From Chromera velia (lineage: Eukaryota; Sar; Chromeraceae), in assembly GCA_018398765.1 (NCBI GenBank), contig JAHBMJ010004957.1:20155-39338 (forward strand): 19,184 nt of DNA. Reading direction: 5' to 3'. Of the stretch, positions 8,429 through 17,879 are shown piece by piece (the first letter of the stretch is position 1; every line of letters begins with the position of its first letter). A program made the translations under genes and the position numbers. The notes beneath the pieces are model-generated. The model did not search any database. It was given only the letters and a program-made list of their open reading frames with translations, and was not told where the DNA came from.

Positions 8429-10985
8429 CTACCTCTCCCACACGCGTCCTTCTGGATTGGGGGAAAAGAAAACATCGTGAAATCTAGGGGAGTCAGTCAG
8501 ACGTGCACATGAGGAAGTTGCTCCCTGAGAAGCAAACAAGACCGAAATACAACTTGTCAAACTGAAGCAGAGATGCACATGGCAGAGAGAGATGCGTCGG
8601 AGAGAAAAAATCAATCCAAGGTACTTACCTGCTGATCATCCTTCTTTGTGTCTCTCCGTCCGTCTCCTTCTCCCCCCTGCTGAACCCCTCTCGAATTTGC
8701 CGAGCCGCCCCCCCCGTCCCCAGAACCTCCTCCCCTCCCCCCTGCTCCTTCTCGTTGTTGTTGTCGCCTGTGCGCAGTCGCTGCAGTCAGTTTTAGTTCT
8801 CTGCTTTTCCTAAACAAAGGTCCGCAAAGAGGGCAGGTGCCCACGGAAGAGAGAGCGAAGCTAGAATACGCGCTGTTACTCGTCTCCAAGCCAAAAAGAC
8901 AAATCGAATTCAAAAAGGAAAAAAAAAGACAGGCATCCCCTCTCTCGATTCCATTCTTAATTTCCTACCTGGACAGAGAGGAACTATCGGGATTTCTGTG
9001 TGCATTCTTGTGTTTTCTGCCGATTCAAAAGGCATTTTTTCTTCATGCACAGATCTCTGTGAGTGTCTGCTTGCCATCCTGCCTGCCTTCCATTGTCCAT
9101 CCATCTTCGAAGTCCATACATTTTATTTCGGTCTGTTCCAAAGTCTGGCAAGTCTCAAGGGCTCCCCCTTTCCCCTCAATCTGGCAGGGCGATCGAGCTT
9201 GCGACCCCAAACACATTCGTGCTGCTTTGCTCGGCTTTCTTTCTGCACACATACGTACAATGCTCCGCATGATCCGATTGATCTGCATGCTGGCCGGCTC
9301 ACCCACCCACCCCTCAATTCTGCGGCGACATCGAAATTTCGAATTTGCGGGTCTTTCTTCCTGCTCTGAAGGGGGCCGGCAGCCGATGACGACGCAGATG
9401 CAGCTGTCCCGCTGGGTTTCGCCTTTGCCTTGGCGGATGCCGATGAGGAAGAGGAAGAAGAGGAGGGCATCAGCCAAGAGAGCGCTTGAGAGGCCATTGA
9501 AGGGGGGGGCCTGAGGCAAAATCATTATGGGGAGAAAGCTTCTAGCTCGTGTTTTTTTTGTTGCTCTCATGAATCGACCCTGTCATCCTACCCCCTCACC
9601 GACTTGACGGGAACGAGAGTGAGTTCGATTCACTGGGAGAGCAGAGGAGGCACGGCGACGCAAGGGAAGGTCTGTCACTATGGCGAGAAAGGAACCAACG
9701 AAAACAAAATGGAACGAAAACGAAATGAAAAGGACAAAGCGACAGAACGGACGGAGCCACCACGTAGGTCTGCTTGCCTGCCTGGCTTCTCTGTCTTGGT
9801 CAGACTCTCTGTCTGCCGATTGACAGACAACACCCAGGGTTCCGATTCGAACCGAACACACAGCCGAAAACCGTTGTGGGTCTTCAGAAAAACCCGCATG
9901 TGAAGCAGCAAAGCAAAATGAATAATTTACTTCTCATCGCTATCTATCTATCTATCTATCGATTGATTGATTGACTGACTGACTGGCAATCATGATCTGA
10001 TTCGAATCGGTGCTTGACGCAGACTTTGGTGCGGCACTTTTTGCAGACATAGGAGTTCACAACTGTCAGTTTCTGCATGCACACATTGAAAATGAAAACA
10101 CTCGTACAGTCATGCACACATCCGTATCGATGTATGAACACAATGAAGAGGGGTCCGCTGCGCTTCCACAACTTCTGTATAAACATGTGAACACAGCCAT
10201 GTGTAAAGAGGTACTCGAAGGCCGACAGAAGCTTGCAGCAAAAATCTCAGCAGGTAATAGAAGGATCCAGTTCTCTTGTTCCTGTTCAGCCCGGGAGGAT
10301 ACACAAAGAGGGCACGAGAAAGGGAAAAACTGAAAAGAAAAAGAAAAAAAACTCTGCGTCTTTTCCTCGAGGTCTTGCAATGTCAATTAGTCTGATTCTT
10401 GGAAGGCAAAGCAGCTCGGTCCTCTTCTCCACTCACCTCTCGACACCTCGGCACTGGACACACTTGCTTTCTCGCTGCATCCCTTGCTGAGTAGAGATGC
10501 GGTTTGCACGTCGTCTGTGAGTGTTGATTGAACACCATCTCGATGTCGTCGTTGGCGTAATAGGCGATGGTCTCCAGACAGAGGGGGCAGCTGAAGGCTC
10601 TTTTGTCGTTGCTGCCTGTTGAAGGGCATCCGTGTGCTTCAGGCTTGAAGTGAGCGATGCAGAACTGCAAACAAACGGGCACGCAGAGCACAGGGGGGAA
10701 TGAACATCGATCAAGTCAATCATTCTTCTAAGATACAGACCAAAACTCTGTGTTGCATACCCATCAACATTTCGTTTCTTTGTCTGCGTGCATATCTTTG
10801 GGTCATCTCTATGGACATGCACTATCTGTACAGCTCCTCGGGCGGGTAAACGGGGTCCAAATCAACAGATTCTGTCGATACCCCCTCACCTTTCGCGCAC
10901 ACGCTGTGCAAGTGAAGGGCAGAAAGTCACGTTGTCGACAGATGTCGAGGAAGCAGTGCTCGCCAATGTGGGAGTCGTGAGCCAT
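8429..10985 (-). CDS. AN1-type zinc finger protein (ZFAND2 / stress-associated type), six exons
   Basis: Exons on the minus strand: 10985-10890, 10664-10437, 10072-9984, 9510-9307, 8860-8629, 8524-8429; 945 nt, 314 residues, all phases agree. Finger 1 has Cys11, 16, 26, 29, 34, His37, His43, Cys45, exactly the AN1 spacing. Finger 2 has Cys101, 106, 118, 121, 126, His129, His135, Cys137. Between them is a CPLC...H...C segment like that of the ZFAND2 (AIRAP) family, whose members link to p97 and the proteasome under proteotoxic stress. The start MAHDSHIGEHC gives the short lead-in typical of the family. Residues 139-205 are Ser/Ala/Lys-rich and 207-283 contain TCPLCG and a Gly/Arg/Gln-rich stretch; no ubiquitin-interacting motif is obvious. 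Exons 1-3 are very secure. Exon 4's donor (GTGGGTGGGTGAG offers three choices) and exon 5's acceptor (8860 or 8872) are less so. Confidence 0.9.
9942..9984. repeat. (CTAT)n(GATT)n(GACT)n tetranucleotide array at a splice donor
   Basis: Tandem tetranucleotides that on the minus strand read GTCA, ATCA and ATAG units running away from the third AN1 exon. The first unit contains the GTCAGT donor of that exon, so the splice site is built into a microsatellite. Confidence 0.9.
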
Positions 10986-11942
10986 TGCGGACACGTAAAT
11001 AAAAACACGGAAGATGCGTGTGGTGCAGGGCAAATCAACCTTCTCCGTGGGGCCTTACGCGTCAAAGTCGATCCGAACGTTCATCGTGTGACACGGAGGC
11101 TGTCTGCGCGCTATACAGCTGTCGGCCCTTTCTGTGCAAATGCTTCTCAAGGGCTTTCTGGGCCGTCTCAAGTGCTTTGTTACGGTCGCCAAGGAGACTA
11201 ATGAGGCATATGAGGCGAGATAGAGCTGCACGTGGAATGCAATTGGTGACGGGTGTACTTATGGTGTACATCGATCAGTCATGATCAGCCAGACTGATCT
11301 GACATGAGAGAGACGGCAAGTATAAACTCGCACGGACAGTCACGCTTGGATGGTTGAGTGGCACTTTCAAAAACTCCAGATTGTTGCCTCAATGGGCAGC
11401 TCCACATCATTTGAGGCCCCCGGAAACGAAGACCTTCGCATCAATATATTAAATAATAATACACCGCGCGCGCGCGAACGTACGCGCGTGCATGCGTATA
11501 TTAATTCATATATATATATATATATATACGTTTATATATGGCATTACGTGGCAAGTGCCGCTTGAAGTGTCCTGTTTTTTCAGGGCACTCACCCCTTAAG
11601 TCCCTAAGTCCCTTTGAGAGGGTGTGTCACGCTCGAACACGTGCATGTTGTCGTTTCCTTTTTGCAAACCGCCACGTTGAAACCGGTAAACTTCATTGAA
11701 TGATGCAAGCATTGCAAAGTGCAAGGACGTGAAGAAGAGCGCAAAAGTCGAACATTCTGAACCTCGGACTGGGAACGACACTTCCTGTGTCTTGGTTCAC
11801 TGTTGACACTAAGAAACCAAATGACCATCTGACTTTCTGATTGTCTTCCACACGTTTTCGGCTTCATTCATAGAACACGACTTGTGCTTTCAACTGTCAA
11901 ATTTGCTTAGAGAATACGTCTGCCTCTCTGGCTTCACACAAA
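10986..11942. promoter_or_regulatory. Divergent intergenic region between the AN1 gene and the plus-strand gene
   Basis: About 960 bp separating two start codons that face away from each other, so it should contain both promoters. A TATAAA lies at 11321-11326, but its use is unproven. The segment 11463-11540 is a long alternating purine-pyrimidine tract. A small cluster of overlapping TGATCA/GATC palindromes lies at 11270-11300. No convincing coding exon was found in it. Confidence 0.5.
11463..11540. repeat. (CG)n followed by (TA)n alternating tract
   Basis: A CGCGCGCGCGCG run and an ACGTACGCGCGTGCATGCGTATA block are followed by about 20 bp of pure TA repeat. The CG part is Z-DNA-prone and the TA part is easily unwound. 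It sits roughly 400 bp upstream of the plus-strand gene's start. Confidence 0.93.
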
Positions 11943-14900
11943 ATGCAGCATCAATTTCAGCAGATGCACCAAAGCAGGGTGTATCCTGTGCATGCAGTAC
12001 CCCTTGTAAATGTGGCGCAGCACCCATGGACTCTTATGGACAAACGCGAAGACTCGAAAAAGGTCAGTCACTTCGTTTTACAAGTCAACATCCTGAGTGA
12101 CACTTTATTGTGACTTATCCCTCACCATGCTCCCGCCTTTCGAATGCCTGCAGCCAGTCGCTCACGGTGTCAGAGGGGGTCTGCATCGTTCTGGGCACAA
12201 ACGAGTCATCAGTTGCCCAGTGCAACACGAAAAGAAAAGTCGCGACCTCACCAAGGCGCAAATGCAACCTGTGCCGGACGCCTACGTTCAGTGGCTTGCG
12301 GAGGAGATGAGAGACCCTAAAAAGAAAGAGTCAGTCGCTTCGGTCAACCTCTGCATGCAAGGTTTTCCCGAAGCAACACTACTTTTCTTTTGATTCGATT
12401 TCATTGAACTGACTGACCTTCATCGGCTTCTGAACGTGATGTTGCGCGTTGTGTTTTGCCTTTCCTGAACTGCAGGAGGTTTGAAAAGATCGTGGATGCT
12501 GTGAGGAGAAGATTTCTTGTAAAGCTGTCGAAGAAGCTCTTCGTTGACTTTAGTGAGGTCGGTCAATGGTGCGGTCAAGCACGCACCGTGTACGTATAAA
12601 CGTACAGGAAATGACAGTGGATTAAGAACTTGCACAGTAAATGATAGTTCCCAAAAGGTACTTGAGAAGTAGACAGAGTTTCTGGCTGACTCACTGCGGT
12701 AGACAGTCCGCCGCTTGGTCTCACGATACGAAGCAGCGAAAGGCAGGCATGCAGGCAATGTGTTGTCTCTGGTTGTCCGAATTCAGTGTTTGCCTTCCGA
12801 CCAAAGTGAAACCCAACAGGAAGTCGAAATGGATTAGAGCAGTGTTTGGCTCTCTGCCTTGCGATCTCTCTCTTTGAAGTCCATTTGATTCCGTTCCGCA
12901 GAATGTGGTTGGTTACCTGGGAGAAGGCAAGTGGCTGGCTCAGAGACCCCACATTCCGATGGCAATGGAAAGAGCAGACGACGACGACATGAAGGTCAGT
13001 CAAAAAAGCAGGCATAGAGCCGGGTGGGCAGGCAGAAAGGCGTGTAGTTGGGTGGGGAATGTACAGGGAAAACCCTTCTCGACAGAAAGAGGACAGGAAC
13101 AACTCCCCCTTCCTTTTCTTCCAATGAATCTGCTTAGAAGAGGCAGCATCTGCGTGCTTTCGGCCCTTGTGGTTTCCTCAAAATACTTCATTTCCACTTA
13201 CTTCTGTTGAAGTGGAGTGCTTCTCTCTTCCCAATCCTCTCCTTTCATTTCCCTTTTTTTCTGGTTGCAGAGACACGAGAAGCTTTTGAAACTCTCTCCT
13301 CAAGACAAACACGTGGACCCTCTGGGCTTCAAGGCACGGAAGGACAAGAGGGAAGCCGAACAGAAGCAGCAGAAGGGAAACAATCTGGCCCCCGCGCCCC
13401 CCATGCACTTCCCTCCTCACATGCCGCCTCCCTGGGCATACGGACAGCCCAGACAAGCGTATCGCACAAATATTTTCACAGGCTCAGCACAGCCCTACGG
13501 TTGCCTCGCCCCCCTTGCCCCCCACCCTTGGCAGCCGTCCCCCGTCCACACACCGAATCGAAGCCCCCGTGCAGCTAGTCCAGTCAATCTAGAGGGAAAG
13601 GCCTTCCCCTCCCTCATGTCACCGACAGGCGACCGCAGCAATATGTGGGGACCCCGCGTGAGGGTCAACGGAAAGAACTGCGTTGAAGGGTCCGCCAGCC
13701 CTCCCCCCTCCCTCGCGAAGGAAGATTTTGACCCGAAAATTCAAAAGGAGGAAAAGAGGAAAATCGGAGAGCGCATTGCTTCCTCCAGGAAGAAACTCCC
13801 CACAGTGACTGAAGAACCTTCTGCCAAGGCTACGCCGGTCCAAAAGCCAAAGAGCGGAAAGTCCTCACCGACCCAACCGAAGGTCCTCACTCGAAAGTCC
13901 ACTTTGCACAAGTCTAGTGCCTCCTCAAAGGTCCTTGAGCCCCCCCAACAACCCACCGTCCTGCGGGAGATCTCCATTTCTCCGCTCTCGTCCATCTCGG
14001 GCAAGGGGGAAGACCAAGGGCCCGAGAGGGAGCAACAGAAGGAGACGGCGAAGAAGGAGACGCAAAAGAGAGAGACGTTGAAGAAGGAGACAGACCGCCC
14101 AAACACACTAGGGCTGAAGTCCAAATCCGATCCTCTTCCGCCCTCTCCCCGTATCTACCTGGAAGGCGACCTCTCTCTTGCCGTACGGTCTGGTTCCTCC
14201 AAGTCTCCCTCGGGAAGGCGCTTTTCCGGTTCCTCCACAACCACGAAGAGGAAGACTGTGTGGAAGGACGGAAAACTCTCCATCGTCCCTGACACAGGCG
14301 GTGACAGCAGAGAACAAATCCTCCCATCCCGAAGTGACAGCCTCACTTTCCACATGAACGAAGGCAACGACAATGTAACGAAGCAGGCGAAGAAAAGGAG
14401 CAGCGAGGACCTCACCAAAGCCCCCGGCTCCCCCCCCCTTCCAAAGCCAAAGCACGCGGCCACCTCCCCATCAGCCAAACGAACTTCCCTCCCCCAATCT
14501 CCCACTCGTCACACAGCTTCCCCGAGCAAAGCAACCAAAGCACCCGCCCAAAAGACAGCCAAAGCAGAGCCTCCCAAAAGCCCAGGTGCCCCTAACACAT
14601 CAGCAGACCCCCCCAACGGCGCCCCACCTGCTGCAGCCTCTCCCAATAAGAAGGAGAACGACGGCCTGTCTTCTCCAAGAAAAGGAGGAAGTCCCAACCG
14701 AGCTGCGGCCAGGGGATCCCTACCATCCTCTGCTGCCGCCTCCACTTCTCCCGACCAGAAGCAGACAAGACAGCAGCCCAACGTCAAACCACCCCCAAGG
14801 AAGGACGCAAACCCGCAGGGCAAAGCTGCTGTTCGTCCTCTTCTTGCCGGCCGCAGGTCATCTCTGAAGCTGTCTTCTTCGAAAGAAGATCCCCAGAACA

Positions 14901-15745
14901 ACTCACAAGCGGTTGACAAGTCGACCGCAGCCCTGAGGAAAAAAGGCTCGATTACCCTGATGAAGGCAGGGAGTTCCACTTTCTCAATGGAGCTCCTCGA
15001 GGGAGGAGGAGATAGGGACGCAAAAGCGAAAATCCCACCCGGGGGCCGCTCTTCCATCACATCCCAAGCCCCAAAGCAGCAGAAGGCCAAGAAGGCCGCA
15101 GCGGCAGGAAAGCCAACGGTCAAGGTTCCGCCTCTCAGCCTGAAGGCTATTCGGAAGGTGTCGGCTGAGACCCAACAGCCTGGTGCGACTTCCCAGCAGA
15201 AGGCTCCCGTCGAGGCCCCTCAAGCCCCCGTAAAGGAAGGAGTGCAATTTGACACCACCACTGTAAAGCAACCTCAGGAGCAGGTTCAGCAGCCCCAGGT
15301 GGTCCCTCTGTCTTCAAGACTGCCCCCCGCCCAGACCGCACAGAGCCCCATCCCCAATGTCCGCACGCAGCCGCAGGTCTTCCTTCCTACCTCCTCCCAT
15401 GTGATGTCATATGCAACACAGTCAGGGACATATCCCTCACCCGCCCACGCAGCCGCATACGCATACGCCCAGCAGCAAGCGTTGTACCACAAGGAACTGG
15501 CAGCGTGGCACGCAGCTGCAGCAGCAGCATCCAATGGCATGTCTCCAAGGGGGAGGGTTCAGCCGATGCAGCAAATGTCTCCCAGGAGAGCACAGCCGCC
15601 TCTGGATGCGTCCCCCAGACGGCTCCCTCAACAGGGTCCCGCCCCTCAGGCTGTGTACGGTGCGTCTCCCCGTCATGTCTATCCACAGGCGGCAGTGGCC
15701 TGGGGCCCGGGGGCAGCTTATCAGCCCGGATGGTTCCATCACTAA
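11943..15745 (+). CDS. Unrecognised 981-residue protein with a long basic disordered tail, five exons
   Basis: Exons: 11943-12062, 12154-12329, 12476-12557, 12902-12994, 13271-15745; 2946 nt including the TAA, all phases agree. Four donors are GTCAGT, GTCAGT, GTCGGT and GTCAGT; the acceptors are CTGCAG, CTGCAG, CCGCAG and TTGCAG. I do not recognise a domain. Residues ~77-157 look folded or helical (DAYVQWLAEEM, then RFEKIVDAVRRRFLVKLSKKL, then GYLGEGKWL) and end in an acidic DDDD. Residues ~180-860 are low-complexity, rich in Lys, Pro, Ser, Ala and Gln, with many basic phosphosite-like motifs (RRFS, RRSS, KKGSI). The C-terminus (about 910-981) has four SPR-type repeats and Pro/Gln/Tyr/Ala-rich sequence. 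A microtubule-, RNA- or scaffold-binding role would fit but is a guess. The ATG at 11943 is the first in a frame open back to a TAG at 11871; an upstream exon cannot be excluded. Confidence 0.78.
13271..15745 (+). CDS. Large terminal exon encoding the disordered tail
   Basis: 2475-nt single exon, entered at TTCTGGTTGCAG|AGA in phase 0 and ended by TAA. The first in-frame ATG (13217) lies in the preceding intron, so a start there would be wrong: the clean acceptor and matching phase with exon 4 place RHEKLLKL at the junction. The 824-codon frame has no stop across strongly biased sequence, good evidence that it is coding. Confidence 0.88.
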   Translation, partial: RHEKLLKLSPQDKHVDPLGFKARKDKREAEQKQQKGNNLAPAPPMHFPPHMPPPWAYGQPRQAYRTNIFTGSAQPYGCLAPLAPHPWQPSPVHTPNRSPRAASPVNLEGKAFPSLMSPTGDRSNMWGPRVRVNGKNCVEGSASPPPSLAKEDFDPKIQKEEKRKIGERIASSRKKLPTVTEEPSAKATPVQKPKSGKSSPTQPKVLTRKSTLHKSSASSKVLEPPQQPTVLREISISPLSSISGKGEDQGPEREQQKETAKKETQKRETLKKETDRPNTLGLKSKSDPLPPSPRIYLEGDLSLAVRSGSSKSPSGRRFSGSSTTTKRKTVWKDGKLSIVPDTGGDSREQILPSRSDSLTFHMNEGNDNVTKQAKKRSSEDLTKAPGSPPLPKPKHAATSPSAKRTSLPQSPTRHTASPSKATKAPAQKTAKAEPPKSPGAPNTSADPPNGAPPAAASPNKKENDGLSSPRKGGSPNRAAARGSLPSSAAASTSPDQKQTRQQPNVKPPPRKDANPQGKAAVRPLLAGRRSSLKLSSSKEDPQNNSQAVDKSTAALRKKGSITLMKAGSSTFSMELLEGGGDRDAKAKIPPGGRSSITSQAPKQQKAKKAAAAGKPTVKVPPLSLKAIRKVSAETQQPGATSQQKAPVEAPQAPVKEGVQFDTTTVKQPQEQVQQPQVVPLSSRLPPAQTAQSPIPNVRTQPQVFLPTSSHVMSYATQSGTYPSPAHAAAYAYAQQQALYHKELAAWHAAAAAASNGMSPRGRVQPMQQMSPRRAQPPLDASPRRLPQQGPAPQAVYGASPRHVYPQAAVAWGPGAAYQPGWFHH

Positions 15746-16330
15746 TTGGACCTGTCAGGAAGGAAAGTTTTCGAAGAGAGATAATTTGACATTCTTCAAG
15801 TATACATTCGTCTGGGAGGGAAGGGGTGCATGGGGTGGGGNGGGTCGAGGTCGGTTCCCGCCGTGGGAACATAAGTTGTAAAAATCAGGGGGGCAGCCTG
15901 TTTGCTTCCAAGTTTATTCGAATAGATCGATGCTTTGATGGATTCGTACCATCTCTTTTCTTAAATTAGGGAGAGTGGGGGTAAGAAAGGCGTCCTGCTA
16001 GGCGTCCTGATGGGTTTTCCTACATCAATCAAGGAGCAACAGCGCTGGCTCTTGTTCTATTCAGGTCTTCTTCTTGACTGTCTTTTAAGTGGCTGACAGT
16101 TGCATGCATGCTCGCTGGAGGACCATGGCGGTGCAGTCTACCTTGTGCGTACGTTGATACTGAAGAATCAAAGCCGTCTTCTCGATTTAAGTATGAATTA
16201 AGTCTGTACTGTAGGACCAGCAAAGAGAACTTGAATCGTAATGCATGCGGCAAGTTAGTCAGTATGTCAGTATGTTTTTGTTGAATCTTGATGTATGACT
16301 TGGAACTCCGTATTAAGCAAGCCAGCAGGG
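15746..16330. other. 3' flank of the plus-strand gene
   Basis: Contains the 3' UTR and intergenic sequence; no gene seen. It has a G-rich stretch with an undetermined base at 15841 and no clear AATAAA near the stop. Base composition begins to fall toward AT beyond 16300. Confidence 0.5.
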
Positions 16331-17168
16331 CGGTGATGGCATGCAGTAACTATACACATTACACTACTAGTTATATCATTACTAGCATTATTATGATCAG
16401 CTAAAACAGCTTTATTAAATTAATTATAAATTTAATTCAAACTGATTATATATCTAGTTATGTACACGCAGTGGTAGATATAATGTATAACAATAAAAAG
16501 TTATTAAAAATTAATCAATTTAATTAAAATTTATTTAAGTTGCTGTATGTATGCCACGGTGTAGTCATATGGTATGCTGCGTCCGAGTCCCATACTTTAG
16601 CTCATATTATATACATGCAGTGCCAGTGGTTCCAGCCACGTCTGAAAGGTCTAGTGAGAGGTATATCTGGGCGGGGCATGCCAGAATCACTGTGCATGTG
16701 CATGGGACGTACCATACACAGTGGCATACAACAGCCTGGGTTTTAAATTATCTAAGTCTACCGTTATATTATCAATTGTACGTTCATTTCTAGCTTAATT
16801 TCTATAGGTAGCTTTCTAGCTGGTATTAGCCTGGTAATTAACAATTTTACGTCCATAACTAGCCTACAGCCTGAGCCTGAGTATCTAACTACTTAACTTA
16901 GTGCCCTTTATATTAAAACTTACCATAACTTACCCAAATTACAAAGTTATATAATTGATTGAAGTAAACTTAAATATTAAGTGTTATATACTAGCTTATA
17001 CATTAAAATATCTAGTAAAATATGCTAGAAAATATGCTACTAGTATAGCAAATCTTAGAGCAAATCTCACTAGAAATCTTATCTTATCTAGCATCTTAAC
17101 TTATCTAACATTTTATAGCCAAAGTCCCGCCCAGCCGGCAAAAAAATACACTGATTATAGCACTGATC
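16330..17168. other. AT-rich, TA-dinucleotide-rich island, probable decayed transposon
   Basis: About 840 bp with strikingly higher A+T than the coding flanks, full of TTAA, CTAG and TATA words, apart from a more balanced core around 16550-16740. No coding frame with recognisable similarity is seen. A sharp composition change, together with an inverted-repeat element at its right border, suggests mobile-element debris, but no ends or protein remnants could be defined. Confidence 0.45.
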
Positions 17169-17413
17169 CTAGGCGACGTACAGTGATAAAAAAAAAGAAA
17201 AAAAAAAATTGGAGAAGCCTAATCTTTTTTATTTTTTTTTCTATTATTTTATTGGAAGTGCCAAACATGTAACAAAAACACATCTAACTACAAAACCTAC
17301 CTTTGCTAAGTTTGCTTGGACTTTTGACCACTAGACTAAAAAAAAAAAAAAAGAAAAAAAAAATCTCGACATGTCTATTCTTTTTTTTTTTTTTACCACT
17401 GTGCGTCGCCTAG
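17169..17413. mobile_element. Second MITE-like element with 8-10 bp target duplication
   Basis: 245-bp element. The left end reads CTAGGCGACGTACAGTGATAA followed by an A run; the right end is the complement of CTAGGCGACGCACAGTGGTAA followed by an A run, so the inverted repeats are about 28 bp with two transition differences. Direct repeats CACTGATC flank it (17161-17168 and 17414-17421). If the element is taken one base shorter at each end, the duplication becomes 10 bp (GCACTGATCC). The interior is mostly A and T runs without a gene. An 8-bp duplication fits hAT and 9-10 bp fits Mutator-like elements. Confidence 0.87.
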
Positions 17414-17479
17414 CACTGATCCCAATTCATACACCATTGATATTTCATGGTACTTCTTACAACCGAATCCTAGAGCGAA

Positions 17480-17866
17480 TCGCAAACTAGATCGCAAAGA
17501 ACACCGCACAAAAGCTTCCATCGCTCTTGGTGAGGTTTGTGCAATCTCTCGATCTTGATCTTCGGATGGATTCGTCGCTTGAACGTCAATCTGAAGATCG
17601 ATCGTCGGATCTGACTATTCCACGACGAGTGATGACGGCATCGACTATATCGAGACATCTCTCCCATTGTAGAGTCGATCGATCGCTCGACAAAGAACGT
17701 GTCTCTCCTGCATGTCTACTCTGTCTGACCTGTCGGTCATTTCCTCTATCGAAATCAGTAGATCCGCGTGCGAGTCCCCGTGAGGTCGATCAAAGTCGAT
17801 GGTGCAAACCCTCCCTAGCTTCCGTTGAATTCGTCGAGCAGAAAGCGACAGATCGATCGATCAGGC
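17480..17866. other. GATC/TCGA-rich island
   Basis: Roughly 13 GATC tetramers occur in under 400 bp, many overlapping as TCGATCGATC; about one or two would be expected by chance. A 115-codon plus-strand frame (17527-17874) spans it, but it has no recognisable domain, and its Arg/Ser/Asp content follows from the GATC/TCGA words, so I do not call a gene. Confidence 0.6.
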
Positions 17867-17879
17867 ATACTTGACTGCT

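Noticed and set aside
13217-13270. Starting the long plus-strand protein at the ATG at 13217
   Set aside because: This segment is a pyrimidine-rich intron end (TTTTTTTCTGGTTGCAG). Exon 4 joins at 13271 in the correct phase, and upstream exons continue the frame.
16620-16650. Pol III B-box-like GGTTCCAGCC as a SINE or tRNA promoter
   Set aside because: One base short of the consensus, no A box at the right distance and no terminator-defined unit.
17527-17874. A 115-codon open frame as a gene
   Set aside because: No domain, no splice or start context, and its residues follow from GATC/TCGA word bias.
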